A stretch of 64,000 nucleotides of DNA from Epiperipatus broadwayi (lineage: Eukaryota; Onychophora; Udeonychophora; Euonychophora; Peripatidae). Below the pieces are notes generated by a model. It did not search any database, was not told the origin of the DNA, and worked only from the letters and a program-made list of their open reading frames with translations. Positions 1 to 12,986 of this stretch are shown in pieces. Position 1 is the first letter of the stretch. Every line of letters starts with the position of its first letter. The stretch lies in assembly GCA_028023455.1 (NCBI GenBank), contig JAQFVV010006469.1, forward strand, positions 1,170,773-1,234,772, in the 5' to 3' direction. The position numbers and the translations under genes are program-made.

Positions 1-240
1 TAGATTGAAGCATGTCCATTAAAGTCTGAGGATTTGCTATCTTAATATAAACTGAGCACTGATTATATATATATGTATGGGAGATGATAATCTGGACCAA
101 CTGATGATTGCTGGTTTAGCATGAAATACATATATTGGTGATTATGTATTTTTACATGTGTGTGGTCATGTGTATCAGTTGTATAAGATAGTGTGGATAG
201 TTGGTGGGTTCAAATCCCTATATTTATCATCTATAGGTAA
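1..240 (+). mobile_element. Family B hammerhead repeat, copy 1 (partial at window edge)
   Basis: Dispersed repeat that recurs at 12.4, 20.9, 35.7, 50.0-50.7 and 50.8-51.1 kb. The shared blocks, in this orientation, are a 'tgtccattaaagt' block, a 'gagcactgatta' block, a hammerhead core, a 'gtggtcatgtgtatcag' block and a terminal 'gttcaaatccctatattta'. The last block resembles a pol III B box. The unit is about 470 bp where complete (35.7 kb copy), so this copy is cut by the window start. No ORF. Inferred to be a non-autonomous Penelope-like or retrozyme-type retroelement because of the ribozyme and the tandem and inverted arrangements elsewhere. Confidence 0.7.
96..139 (+). ncRNA. Hammerhead ribozyme, type I, family B
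   Basis: Core CTGATGA at 101-107 and GAAA at 123-126. Stem II is TGCT/AGCA with loop GGTTT, closed by a T-T mismatch. Stem III is the short self-complementary ATACATAT (126-133). The cleavage position is the A at 134, after U133. Stem I pairs ACCAA (96-100) with TTGGT (135-139). The 35.85-kb copy keeps the same fold with a wobble in stem I (ATCAA) and a longer stem II, so the structure is supported by comparison. The closing mismatch next to the core may weaken it. Confidence 0.7.
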
Positions 241-878
241 AGTTGAAAACACATTTAAAATAATTATTAAAAAAATATGTATAAGAGATAATAATAAAAA
301 GTTTACTTCAAAGTTTTTGAAGTGCAATGGTATCTAGGATAACCTTTAACGTAATGAACAAATTAACAAAACACAAACAAAAATCATATATAATAATTCT
401 AATCTAGTGTGATATTAAGACCAGAATACCTTAAATGCATGTGAATTGCAAATTGTTAAGATTCGCATTATACTAATTTCTGAATTAAATCATATCAGCT
501 ATCATCTGGATAGTAGAAGAATTCAAGAATGCTGCACAAAGACGTCTGTGTGTACATTGGTGTGTAGATATATAATATACTGTATATTTATAACAACTAT
601 TCAATTGATCTTCAGAAGATATTTCAGATGTGATCTGGCTGAAACATCAATAAAATGTTGGTAATAACAACAAATAAATTTAGATACGCAGATAAATCCA
701 AAATATGTGTTTACATTTTTATTTATGACAATCTTCACTTTAGTATGCGTGTATATGTATATATGGATATATGTAGCTATATATTTTTATGACTAAAAGA
801 TGATTACTTAAAATAATATATTTAAATCTATTTGATAGAAAAATTGGTCCACTCATTTTTTAAAGAGTATTCCTATCC

Positions 879-880
<2 letters not shown>
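241..880. other. No gene seen
   Basis: AT-rich sequence with many stops in all frames. A 72-codon open frame here has no recognisable domain and is taken as chance. Confidence 0.6.

Positions 881-927
<47 letters not shown>
881..927. repeat. (AC)n(AT)n microsatellite
   Basis: About 15 AC units followed directly by about 8 AT units. Similar compound tracts occur at 2019-2052, 12954-12986 and 30943-30968. Confidence 0.95.
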
Positions 928-1189
928 ATAAGTGAAATAATGCTTAAAGCTAAATGGGATAATTAGTAACCATTAGAAACCACCAGTAACCACATAAACA
1001 TTCACAATAAGGATAGTAATCAATATTTTTCACTGCTGTCAAGGCAACCTTCTCACCTTTTAATATCAAGAATGAAAATCCACTCTGGATGAGGTAGAAA
1101 GAATTGAAGGATGTACCTGGGGTGATGGAATAATCAACATCAACTGCAGTAAATGCAAAATCAATAATTTACTAAAGTATATATATAAG

Positions 1190-1840
1190 TAATATAGTAT
1201 TTTATAAGAGCATGAGATCAGAGAATCTCCAAAAGAGATCAGAAGAGAGCAGTTAACTCCATAGAGCAACTATAAGCATAATTAACCATCAATCAGCATT
1301 ATCAAAAAGTAAATATTAGTACTACTCAAAATACCATTCATTGTCATGAATGATCCACAATATAATAAATCAGTACAATAAATCAACAGTCCATCTTGTG
1401 GCTGGATTTGAACAATAAAAAATATAAATCAACAGTCAACCTTGTGAATGGATTGGAAATGGGTCTTCAGTAGAACAGACTAACTATTGAGTCTTTGCCA
1501 GCTTGGGCAATTATTTAAACATAACTTGGATGCACCAACTTAGTGTGAATCCATCAGAATATATAATCAGAAAAATCTAAACTATAATGCTGGGATACAA
1601 AAACATCCTGATCATCATCATGCTCAGGCCATTTGTACTAGACAACTATGAACTTAAATAAAACTAAACTAAAATCAAATGTAGTGCATGGGATTTAAAG
1701 GATATTCTCTTTTGCACCAACCAGAATGATGATGATTGATCATTGCTGGATGCCCCAAAAGCACTAAATACACATTCCCATTCATATATTCATCCCGTGC
1801 TTGAATCTAGCTCAGAGAACATTAGTTGATGCAATACAAT
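1190..1840 (-). repeat. Family E dispersed repeat, copy 1
   Basis: On the minus strand this stretch aligns over its whole length, with moderate divergence, to 14520-15130 on the plus strand. Shared blocks include 'tggttggtgcaaaag', 'tcccagcatta', 'tattctgatgga', 'caatagttag' and 'tttccaatcca'. It contains tRNA-like box sequences: 'gactcaatagttag' (A-box-like) and GTTCAAATCC (B-box-like, near 1405). No ORF. It is either a long tRNA-related SINE-like element or a non-autonomous element that has captured pol III boxes. Confidence 0.6.
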
Positions 1841-2018
1841 TTTTAACAATTGAAATACAAGTTTATTAACCACAATAACAAAAAATTGAAATTAAGATCT
1901 GTAAAAATAACACATAAGCTTTCTGATTTTGATTACAATACAAAATTTCAAATGATCACATTGCGATTTACATAATTACTATTCAAAATTTAAATTACTC
2001 TATGGTGTTTTACGTATA

Positions 2019-2051
<33 letters not shown>

Positions 2052-2052
2052 C
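2019..2052. repeat. (TA)n(TG)n microsatellite
   Basis: A run of TA units changes directly into TG units. Confidence 0.9.
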
Positions 2053-2869
2053 ACAGCCACACATTTTACAATTACATGAATATATTTTAATTGACATTTA
2101 ATAATAATAAAAAATCATTAAAATCTTATATATTATACTTGACTAATATTGGTATTTGCAATACAATTAATAGATTTACGCACACATAAGTCCGTGTAAA
2201 TTTTCTGAACATATTTGACTTGTTACAAAATAATTGTCAAAATCTTGAGTTATATAAAAATACAATAAATGATTAAAGTTTCAGTTAAATGATATACAAT
2301 TTACATACTAGGTTTACTGAAACACATATATAGAATTGCACAGACTATTAACAAATTTAATTTTGTCAAACAATAAATAACAATACTTTTTATAATTAAT
2401 AATTCCATTTTGAATATACATAAAATTTACATATTTGTTATAATAATAAAAGTTATTTTCACAATTATTCTTTGTTGAAAATGTATAAATTGCTTTCCTT
2501 ATTTAATAGTAAGTTCCACTCTTTATCGATTAGTTTCTTAAAAGAAATAAATACTATCAACTTTTTTTTTCTTTTTGACTTTAATTCAAACAAAATTATG
2601 CATCCATTTAAGTTATATATTCTTCTTTTAATGTCATTTTTTATAAGAATTACCAAAACAATTTATTTAAATATATATATATATCAAATCATCTTTTTTG
2701 GGGAGACATTTGATTCAAGCAAATTATTCACTTGTTTTCCTTTAAGTTATTAATTTATAATTTTAAAAGTCATTTTAAGGAATATTAAAATAAAATAACT
2801 CACTGTATATACATGTGATGTGTTTATCTGTGGTTCCCTGCATGTATAGATAAACAGCAGCATAAGTAC

Positions 2870-3345
2870 ACCAATTTCTTCAAGCTTTCTCTTGGTAAGC
2901 TTGGTTTTTGGTCCATCAGAAAAATATAATCCAGATTTGTTGTCATCATCAGGTAAAAGTATGTAATGTAATTCAGGTATTGTTGGCTTTCTCCCTTCAG
3001 CAGTTGGTTCCCTAGACTTGGATTTGGTAAGCTTTATGTCAGTTAAGCTATTTTGTCTTCATTTGTTCAGGCTATTGATTCAGAAGTGATCCAGCTTCAA
3101 GTAAATCAAAACTCCTGTGAAGGAAAACAGTAGCAGCTCCTGGAACTACTGCCCTGCCTTCAGATATATCAGTTCATGGTAGCTATTTTCCAGCCATCTC
3201 TATAGCTAGCTTTACTGTATCCACTTTCTGCTACAGTTACCAACTCTTCACAAAATATTTTAGCTGACTTTACAGCTAGATCTTCTGCTAACTGTCCTTT
3301 AAAAATATTAAAGCAAAACTTTGCAGTTCGCCCAGTTGGCCACCA
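2870..3345 (-). pseudogene. Coding-like relic, unidentified
   Basis: This is less AT-biased than its surroundings. Read on the minus strand it gives open segments in different frames with protein-like composition: about 55 residues containing 'GQLAEDLAVKSAKIFCEELV', then 'VPGAATVFLHRSFDLLEAGS', then about 45 residues containing 'PTIPELHYILLPDDDNKSG'. Stops and frame changes separate them. It could be decayed coding sequence, exons with unseen introns, or an old transposon ORF. I do not recognise the family and assign no function. Confidence 0.3.
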
Positions 3346-3599
3346 CCTAAAATATCACAACCAGACTCCTCTGGTCAACCTTTACAAAACTGCAAGCAAA
3401 AACTTAACTGATATTTTTTTATCAGTCTTTTTACAATCTTGGTTGGGTCAGGTGATAAAAACAGTGTGTTTTCAAACTGTCTAATCCTTTTGAAAACAAA
3501 CTTGAAATTTTTATCAAAGTGTGATTGAAAAAACTTGATTTCAATTAACTTTAATCCTTTGGAATCTACATACATGTTTTTACTTTGGTAGTAGAAATT

Positions 3600-6500
3600 T
3601 ACAAATTAATTAAAAGTTTTCAAAAATGTTTATTTTTACAATTATCAGAAAACATACTTATTTTTAAATTTTCAAAATCAGAATAAAAATATTAATTTTT
3701 ATTTATCAGACCTTTTTAAAAGTTTAATTTATAAAACAATTTTTATTTTAAATCAGTAATATTATTTATTTTTTTTATTTTTATTTCAATGAATGTAGAA
3801 AATATCTACTTTAATTTTTGTCTATGTTTATTTCTAGTTTTCCTTTCAACTTTATATATATTTATGCACACACACTATATTATTGTGTGTTATGTAACCC
3901 AACTGGTTCCGATATATATATATTCTGCTCTTGTCATCGTGTGTAGCTCCACTACACATCAGGCCAATCACGTTGAGGGCCATAATCTAACCGCCCGTTC
4001 CCGCACCTCCACTTCCCCCAAAATAAATATAATATAGTGAAAATCACCTAACCGGGTTCTAGCTCTAATAATTAATGAAATATTCAATTAAATGCTTCAC
4101 TAGATCAAGTTTCTTAAAATTAACTTAGGTTCTGTTTTAAACTAACTCAAATAAATATTCAGGAACTCATGAGACTAGAAGTGGAAATATGGGTGACAAG
4201 GTAGATTACATTGAGACAATATCCCACAGGATACCACCTCAATGGCATAAGAACACTATCCCCCCTTATACTACTATTACACATAATAACTACATAGTAT
4301 TCTTATGACTTCTGAAACTTCTAATCACTAAGACTCATTTAACAATTAAAGTATTAATCTTTTATCTCTAATAATAATAATAGTAATCATCTAGCTCAAA
4401 TGAAATAATCTCAGGTTCTTAAATTTATTCGCATGTTAATAACATATGGTAGCAAAATATGATAAGGGATTTTATGTCATAATCTACTACTCTGAAATTA
4501 GATTAATAATAAAACAATAATAATCACAATCTTTATTGCCTAATCCAACTAGTACAGCTTTTCTTTCATCGCAAATTTATAACCGTAATAAATTAGTTAA
4601 TAATCTAATATCCCCTTTTTTATCTTTAAGTAATAAAATAAATTAATAAGTGGCAGTGTTTAGATAATCTGATAAATAAAGCAAGTGGCAACTAATAGCA
4701 TATAATTTAGCAAAATATTATGCTAATGGATTGATGACTAACGCAATGCAATTTTATAATTATTTAATTACAAGAACATCAATAAATATTTAAGATTAAA
4801 CATACTTCTCTATTTATCTTTTGTGCAAACAATCATATACTTAGTTTAATGGTTGTGAACATACCCTGTGAATTCATGCAGTGATGTAGAGAAAACAAAA
4901 CTCAGACACAAGTTTTAATAAACAAATTTTAAAATTTTATTAACATCAATAAAAATAAATAAAACAAACAAATCCATCTACATCTATTTACAAGGGATAT
5001 CCTCATTTTTCTTTACACTACAATAGCTGAATTATACACATTTATATTTCTTTTATCATTAATTAAACTTATTATGCCTTTTAAAAGTTATTTATTTATT
5101 TCTCATTAGGTTTATCATATCACTTATTTTAACTATTTTATGGGTAACCCCATTCTTTACCTTTTAGTATTAAAGTTACTGTATTATAAATTATCTATGT
5201 GGATAAACATCATTTATAACATCATAATTTTACAATCAATATGGTTTTTAAAAGAAAATTACATTTTCTTGTAACTTTATATAAGTCACTCCGCATATTA
5301 TTCAAATATTATTATTACTTTTAACGTTTGTTCTCCAATGCTCGTAAACTATAATACATTTATTCCATAAGCCATACTCATGTATAATACTATAACACGG
5401 GTTTAATTATCACCTGTTACAGTTTCACATATACTATAATTATCGAATGTTATTGTATTTTTTAAATATGCAATACTTATATTTTTTAAAATATAATTAA
5501 CAATAAGAAAACGTGAAATTATATTTAATATTTTTGTATATTTCTATTTGGATATACTTTTATAAAATTATAGTTCATTTCTTAAAAGGAATTAACATAA
5601 TTCTCTAACCCCTTCCCTTCTTAGGATATCTGCATCTTTCTTTCAATAATCATAATCTACTCTTCGTTAATACTTAACTATTCTTATTCCAAATAATAGC
5701 ATGACATACATTCTAAAATATCTATTGTTTCCCTTTTAATAGACTTATCATATAACGATGTAGTTGCAAGAAATACAGATAAAGATAGCGAAAGATGTAT
5801 AGGATATCGGGAAGATAGATAGATAACTTATCCGCAATATACTTCAAAAATGTATGGAACAGTGTGAATAGGTCCGACATTCATTGTCTAATAACCTTGG
5901 TGATAAGCATGATGTGGCAGCTATTTACTCAGCTTTACCAAACATCTAGTACGATTCACAAGAAAAATATAAAATACCACTGTCCAAGACAACATGTGTA
6001 CCAGTCGTAGGGCTTTGTTAACTACACTGATTAACATCTAAAACTACTTATTATTTCACTCCCTGTAGCATCCTAGTTTTTAATACATCCTCTTGGTTTC
6101 CGAATCACTACGTACTACCAAGTCACTACCCAAACTATCTCTCGAGATTTTTACTGTATCCAACATCGATAAAATACTAACTACTTTTTTAAAAACAATA
6201 AACAAAATTCGCTAATATAAAAACATTTCCCTATTCCATAAGAACAATTTGTCTTGCTTTATTACACTGTAGGTTCAACATCTACGTTTTGTTAAAATAA
6301 CATTTAAATATCCCAATCGGAAAATTAACAGAAAATATCACATAACCATCGGTTATATTGAACTATATTAATAACACATAAAATGATTATCGTATGCATA
6401 TTTTTAAAAATCTAATCACATCTCAAAGTGTTTTAGAGTGTTGTTTTCAAAAATGCGTTTTACAACAATAATAACAATAAAACTTTTGCGCTACATTCAT

Positions 6501-8100
6501 TCGATTCTCAGCTGATCTAAATAAATAAAACATACATTATATATCATTAATAATTATAAATGTTACCAAAAACAATCTTTATCTTCCTATCAGAGTTCGT
6601 AGTAGGTTTCTTTCTCTTCGAGCATCGCAAATATACAAATTTCCACATACATACAATTTTATTTTAAAATTCAAAATCAAAACATATTATTTCATATAAT
6701 GTTATATCACGAATTAATGTATTTTGTTTTCCCTATCGCTATCTAAAACTTAATGTTTAACTTAGATTAGTAAAGAAAATAATTCAAACCATAATCACAT
6801 ATTTTTCTGACGGTAAATCTTGGTTAGTCCCATAATATTTATTATTTCTTCTTTTGTCCGAATGTTCTCCTTTATGCTTATTAAAGTTTTAAATAAATTA
6901 GTTCATTTAATAAACTGTTTAGACGATCTTTAGTTTTAGTGTTTAATTCAAAATTATTAGAAAACATTTTATTTAGTTATCCCACGAAGCTTTTTAATGT
7001 TCTGGCGAATATTACCTCGGCGCATTGATGCATCTTTATTTCTAGTTAAACTACAATTATTTAATAATTACGGTACCAATTGCGTTTTCCATGGATCCAA
7101 TATTTTATATTTCTCTTCTGTAAAATATTTTTTTTCTTTAGGCAAGTGTTTTCCTTGGTAAACTTCATTTTCATTCATTATTATTTTATATACACTACTT
7201 CCGATCTTTAACTATTTTCTAGAGTATTTTCTCAAGTCATCTCAAAGAAAGCAATTCAAACTATTTCAATATTAAAATTCCTTTTGTCCATTTATTCTTA
7301 TACGAATAATACTTATTTTTATTTTCCATTATCTTCATTAACTTTGCGCACAATGTCCTTTCATTGATTTTATACGCACGAAAACAGCTTTCATAGTAAT
7401 ACGCTATATAAACTATATCAACGAATAATATTAACATATTTGGAATATTATAAAATTTACAACTTGGTTTTAAGAATCTATCCATTTTCTATTGAAAACT
7501 CCGATTATATTTCGATAGAATCCACTGGCAGGTTACTGTAAAGTTAGTGAAACATTACTATGAAAAACTTTTTTTTTAAAACATATTATTCTAAGATTCT
7601 CTTCGGATGATTTTTAAATTGTCAGTTGGTTTCTTTCAAAGATATTATTAAAATTATAATAAAATTGACTAATAAATTGAAGAGAAAAAAAAATTTAGAG
7701 AGCTTAAAATTTTACCTCTGCTCTGTAGTCAACACATTTTTGTTCTCCCCCATTTATACAATTAGTTGGCGCGATTTGGTTGTCTGCCAAGATCTATTTT
7801 TTATTGGTCAATCCCTACTTGGATTTATAAACAATTTCTAAAGTTTTAAAATCATGACATAATAGACTTAAATGTTAACTCATTATTATTTTTAAATCAA
7901 TTATTATCTATTACAATTTAACTACCTTTAAAACAATTTTGAAACAATAATTAATAAAGGTGTATACACTTTATTTTTATTATGATGTGTGACAATTCCA
8001 TCCACCTCTATAATATACTATTTAAATATTTTAATTATTAGTATTAATTTAAACCGGTGCTTATACATAGAATATTCCAGACAGTCATGTAGTCATTTCC
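3600..8100. other. AT-rich stretch that retains CG dinucleotides; no gene seen
   Basis: No ORF above 82 codons and no repeat shared with the rest of the window, apart from a short block near 3860-3912 whose minus strand resembles 11160-11215 ('agttgggttacat', 'cacaca', 'atagtgtg'). From about 3.9 kb on, CG dinucleotides are clearly more frequent than in the flanking repeats. This may mean a recent insertion or an unmethylated region. A 'ttggcgcgatttgg' at about 7766 faintly resembles a tRNA primer-binding site, but no LTR end could be set. Confidence 0.4.
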
Positions 8101-9540
8101 GGTGTTTAGTCTAATTTTATCTGTCTTAATAAATTTGCTACTTATATTATATAAAATAATTATGTAAAATTTTGAAAAAACAATTTAGAAAAATATAGAA
8201 TTAGATACAATTCTCACCATCACAATATTTACTATTAAATATATCATATTAATCTTTTACTGCTTAATATAGTCTATAATTTTAAATACTATATAATATT
8301 AATTTTAAAATTTTTTAGTAATTGACCATTTATAACCATCATTGACCTATAGAAAAGGGCACAATATATATATAATGTCTCAGTGTGAATACAATTCATT
8401 TTCTTAAGAGTTTCTGTTTTTTTAAGTTCTAGAAATATTATGTTGTTTTGTTTTTTCTTTTCCATTTTCAAAGTGTATAGTTTGATTGATATAAAAAGCT
8501 ATTTTTTCCCCAGATATTTATTTTTATATTTTATTTATATTTGAGTCATTTAAAATTGTCTATAGCCTCTCTGTGTAATCTTGATCATAATGATGAATTT
8601 TCATCAGAATGTGTGTTTTATTAAATTGGAATTGTTTTTTGTTAGTTTAATGAGTGAATAAATAGATGTTGTAATAATTTTCTTTTTAATGGCAAGAATA
8701 TTTCTTTCCTGATATTGATTCTACAATTGGTTTGTCTTGGAACAGGTCAGAGAAGCCATGAAATTCCACTGGTATTTTATCCTATGATCATAAAAAAAAA
8801 TTCAATTTTTTTCCAAGTTGAGATATTGGTGTAGATGTAATTTACAACAAAAAAGTTAATTATTATCATTATAATTATAATGATAATTATTATTATTATT
8901 ATAATTAAAAATAAGAACATAAAAGAAGATATGATATTTTGATTTCTAATACTTATATAGGTTTACTGTAATGCTTTATTTCTATATAACAACTACCACA
9001 GCACTTAAAAGAGAATTCCTTTTAAGTGCAACAAAGCATAAACAATTAATTATTTTTAGTGTCTACTGACTTAGTAAGATCGGATGATATTGTTTTATGA
9101 ATAAAATTATAAATGAAAATTCTACATTTATATTAGTGTAGATATTATTCGTACAAAACATGTTACTAATTTTAACAGTAATCCTTTCTATGTAAAAACA
9201 AGACTGCCTTAGTTTTTAATTATCAAAGTCTTTTTTCTTTTCACATCAAATAACTTTATTAATAATATTATGGTTATAATTATTGTCCAAAACATTTAGT
9301 AAATAGTAAGCCCCTAGTAGATGTAACTTTTATAAAAATAAAAAAAAATTAATGGCTTTATCTAATAAAGTTTTTAGCCAAATGAAATAATTGAGCTGGA
9401 TGATATAGAAAAAATATATAGATATATTGCAACATGTGTTTCTATTCTATATATTACATGTGACAATGTGCTATTTAAATGTTTTTTAAATTTTTTACAG
9501 TTACTAATGTATATTACTTATACTAACTTCTTTTATATAC
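8100..9540. other. No gene seen
   Basis: AT-rich anonymous sequence. Near 8860-8905 there is a small AT palindrome of ATTATT/AATAAT type. Confidence 0.5.
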
Positions 9541-9640
9541 ATTTTAATGCAAAAATGTTTTTAATAAAACTTATTTTCCTGACAGTTTCGAATATCCAAC
9601 AGTCTTCATCAGAGATTTTTCATTAGTTCTAGTCTTATTC
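9541..9640 (-). mobile_element. Penelope-like repeat fragment, family F
   Basis: Short segment around a hammerhead core, flanked on its 3' side by 'aggaaaataag'. From general knowledge this layout (CTGATGAAGAC, GAAAC, GTCAGGAAAATAA) is common in Penelope-like repeats of many invertebrates. Only one copy is in the window, so its borders are not defined. Confidence 0.5.
9581..9612 (-). ncRNA. Hammerhead ribozyme motif, family F
   Basis: Minus strand: CTGATGA, a 16-nt stem II region, GAAA, then CTGTC. Stem III is the minimal ACTGU type (A-U and C-G around one base), and the cleavage site is GUC. Stem I pairs TCT with AGG (one wobble). Stem II is mostly lost in this copy, so it is probably inactive. 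Confidence 0.5.
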
Positions 9641-12430
9641 CTTATTAATAATTTATATTTTTATTCTCTTCAATAATTCCCTATTCATTTTAATGTACCT
9701 TTCTCTAACTTTCTCTGCTTTTTAAAATAACTGATTTTTTTTCAAAAATTTCTACCTTTTTTTTTTACCAATGTAAATTGTTTTATGTTTTTTATTTCCA
9801 TAATGAATATGTTGCTATAGTGAAAAGTGGTCAAATAATAAAAATATCATTATCATATTTTAGCCATAGAGATTATTTTTTTTAATTATTTAATTCAGTA
9901 TTCTGCCTCCAAGTTTTCCAATAAAAAATAATCTCTTAATCAGAGAAAGCTAAAATCTATGTCTATTTGTCAATTGATTACAAAAAGTGTATTTGATAAA
10001 TGATGTTCAATAAATTATGCTAATACATATGGTTATTGGATGAGGTTACAACACATTGGTAAAAAGTGAAACAATGGCAAAGATCAAAAAATTATTTGCA
10101 TCTTTAACATAAGCTTTATAAAATTTTAAAAAACCATCTATTAATTGAGTTGATGAAATGGCAGCTTTTTCAGCTAGTTTTGTGTTTGTGATAATTTTTT
10201 AATAAAATGAAACTTTTTCTTTTTTCTTTTTACAGTATTGTTGTTATACGTTTTTATACTTATATATTTCTCTTTGTTGCATTTATCTTCTTTATGATTA
10301 TTTTCTGTTATTAAATTTCTCTTCTGAAAATTTTATATTATCTTCAATATCTTTAATTGGATAGTCACTAATTTTAAATTCCTTAATTATTAATTCTACT
10401 TGCTTATTATAATCTCTATATTTAAATTCCAGTTAGCTATATTATTATCTAAATTCATTTTTCTATATATAGATGTCTAATTTAGACTTACAATTATAGT
10501 ATGACTTTATTAATAGAATATATAAATATGACAACTTGTTTTCTTTTTTTCTTTCTACTGTAAATTTTAGGACTGCATCTAAATTATGAATAATGATTTG
10601 AGTTTAAAGACATTAATTTTATAAAAATATTATTTGTTAATTAAATAAATCGGTATGTATAGATTAATAAAAAATAGATGTAGTTTTAAATGATGATCAT
10701 AGAGGGAGTTAACGTGATAATGTAAGAAAAATTAAAATTGTTTCAGTTAAAACTTGTTTTATTGATAAGAGTTTAAAAGAGACAAAGTTATTTAGGAAAA
10801 ATTATAAATTAAAAAAATATAGTTATATAAAAAATATTGTGTAGTTATTATTAAAATAGTAGAAATAAATTATTAAAAAGTTTAAAAGTAATACAAATGT
10901 AGAAAAGTATATATTAAAATTAAAACAAATTATGAAAAAGGATATCAATTAAGATTTAAAATAAGATAAAAAGTAATATTCATTTAAAATGAATAAGGAT
11001 ATATCATTATAGGGATCATTGAAAAATTATATTATTTTAAAGTTCATAACATAGAATATTGTTTATAATGTTTATATTGTTTATAAGTTTGTATGCATAG
11101 ATAAGTATTATTTGTATGGCTATATATATTTCAATACTGTAGTTCTGTATGGTTATATATTGTAAGCAGTTGGGTTACATGGCACACAGCAACATAGTGT
11201 GCACATATATATATAAAGTAAAGGAAAAGTAGAAATAAACTGACAAATTTTTGTAGATATTTTCTACATTTCACTTGAAATAAAAATAATAAATAATAAT
11301 GCTGAATTAAAACAGAATTTTATTATGAAATAAATATTTTTTTAAAAAGAGTCTAAATGAATAATATTATTCTGACTTTAAAATTTAAAAACAAGCAGGG
11401 CTTATTTTTGAAATCTTTTAATTAAACTTATATAAAATATCTATTTTTTAATTAATGCTTGTTTGCATTCCTATTCTCTATTTTTAAAAATCTTTGATAA
11501 AATTTTCAAATGTAGTTTTCTAATTAAAAGTGCTTTTGGGGGGATTAAAGTTATTTCCAATCAAAAGAGATAAGAAAAAACACAGTTTTTAAATTAGTGT
11601 TGCTGTCATCTTGATGATTCTATAAAAGGACTGATAAAAAATATCAGTTCAGTTTTGACTTGTAGTTTTGTAAGAGCTGGTGAGAAGAGTATGGTTTTTA
11701 ATATTTGAGAAGCAGTTGGCTGAGCTGCTGAGTTGGTTTCCAGAATTATTTAAATAACCACCTTGGATAAGATGCAGCTGAAGTCAAGGCAGCCAAACCA
11801 GCAGCAGTCTATTGATTCACTGGGAGAGTTTGAATTCACATGGAGAAAAATGACCCACTTCTTTGTGTTGAATTCATAGCCTTAAGTTGGACCAAAACAG
11901 TTTTCTGGCCTGAAGTTCATAAAATCCTAGACAGTAGGAAACTCATGGAATGCTAACATACCTGATTACACTTTTCTGATGCTGACAATTACCTGGACTG
12001 GTCTCCTTCAAGAGAAACCATCAGCTGCTGAAGAAGTAATTATATGTATGCTGGTGTATCTAAAGACAGAAAAGCACAGATAAATGTATATATGGCTAAT
12101 GTTGAGTAGCATTATATATAATGTGAACAAAATCTTTAAATAAGTTTTTTTTTTAATAATTCATTTTAAAATGACATTCTAAAATGAGATATATAATCTA
12201 TAAGGATTATTTTAAATCATTTATTGAAAAAACAAAAAGGCATTTTAAAATTTATATTTTTAGTTCTAAAAATGATTTCATTTTTTGTTTATTAAAAATA
12301 ATAATAATTAAGAGACATTCTAAAAGTGAAACAAACACAAATAATTGTGCATGGATTCAAAATTAAGAGCAAGATTAATTCCTTGATCATCTTATTTAAA
12401 AGAAAAAGGAAAAAGACTTCAAATGTCTTT
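9640..12430. other. No gene seen
   Basis: AT-rich anonymous sequence. A less AT-biased stretch at 11640-12060 has no open frame or repeat partner that I could find; it may be an unrecognised repeat. Confidence 0.45.
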
Positions 12431-12439
12431 TTAAATTGA

Positions 12440-12597
12440 AATATGTATATATACATGCGGTAAGTATAGGGGATTTGAATTCATATTTTTTTGGAGGGTG
12501 CTTGAAAATCTGAGTTCAAATTCCCTATATTTACAATTAAGCTCCAGGTTTGTAAAAAGTGCCTGGTTTTCAAATATTTATATACCTGTGGTATTAA
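12440..12597. repeat. Family B end-to-end foldback
   Basis: A 'gtaagtataggggatttgaa' block faces its inverted partner 'ttcaaattccctatatttac' 30-40 bp further on. The sequence then continues into family B sequence ('gctccaggtt' ... 'tatacctgtg'). It looks like two family B unit ends joined in opposite orientation, with the rest deleted. Confidence 0.5.
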
Positions 12598-12950
12598 TTT
12601 TAAAAATGACTATATTATTCTAAAAATGTAATAATTACTTAACATGGACTGTTAAAGGTTGATTTTATTTTTGAAAAGCAGAAGTCTAAAAGCATTATAA
12701 TTAATTAAAACCTGATTTTATTTTCAATAAGAAAAGAACTTTTATAAACTTTCAAAAAAAAACCTGTAATGGAATTTGATAAACTGATTTTTGCTTATTT
12801 TATTATTGATACACATGTATAAATGTGAATTTTATGTATTTTCAAAATAGAATTAGCTATTATAAAAATTAATAAATTTTTACTATTATCAAATATGATA
12901 AAAAATGATAATAATTAGTCAATTGCTGTATCATACATGTGTGCAAAGAT

Positions 12951-12953
<3 letters not shown>

Positions 12954-12985
<32 letters not shown>

Positions 12986-12986
12986 T
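12954..12986. repeat. (TA)n(TG)n microsatellite
   Basis: Compound dinucleotide tract. Confidence 0.9.

Noticed and set aside
7760-7785. 'ttggcgcgatttgg' as a retroviral-type primer-binding site
   Set aside because: No LTR end, no polypurine tract at a sensible distance and no gag/pol sequence were found.
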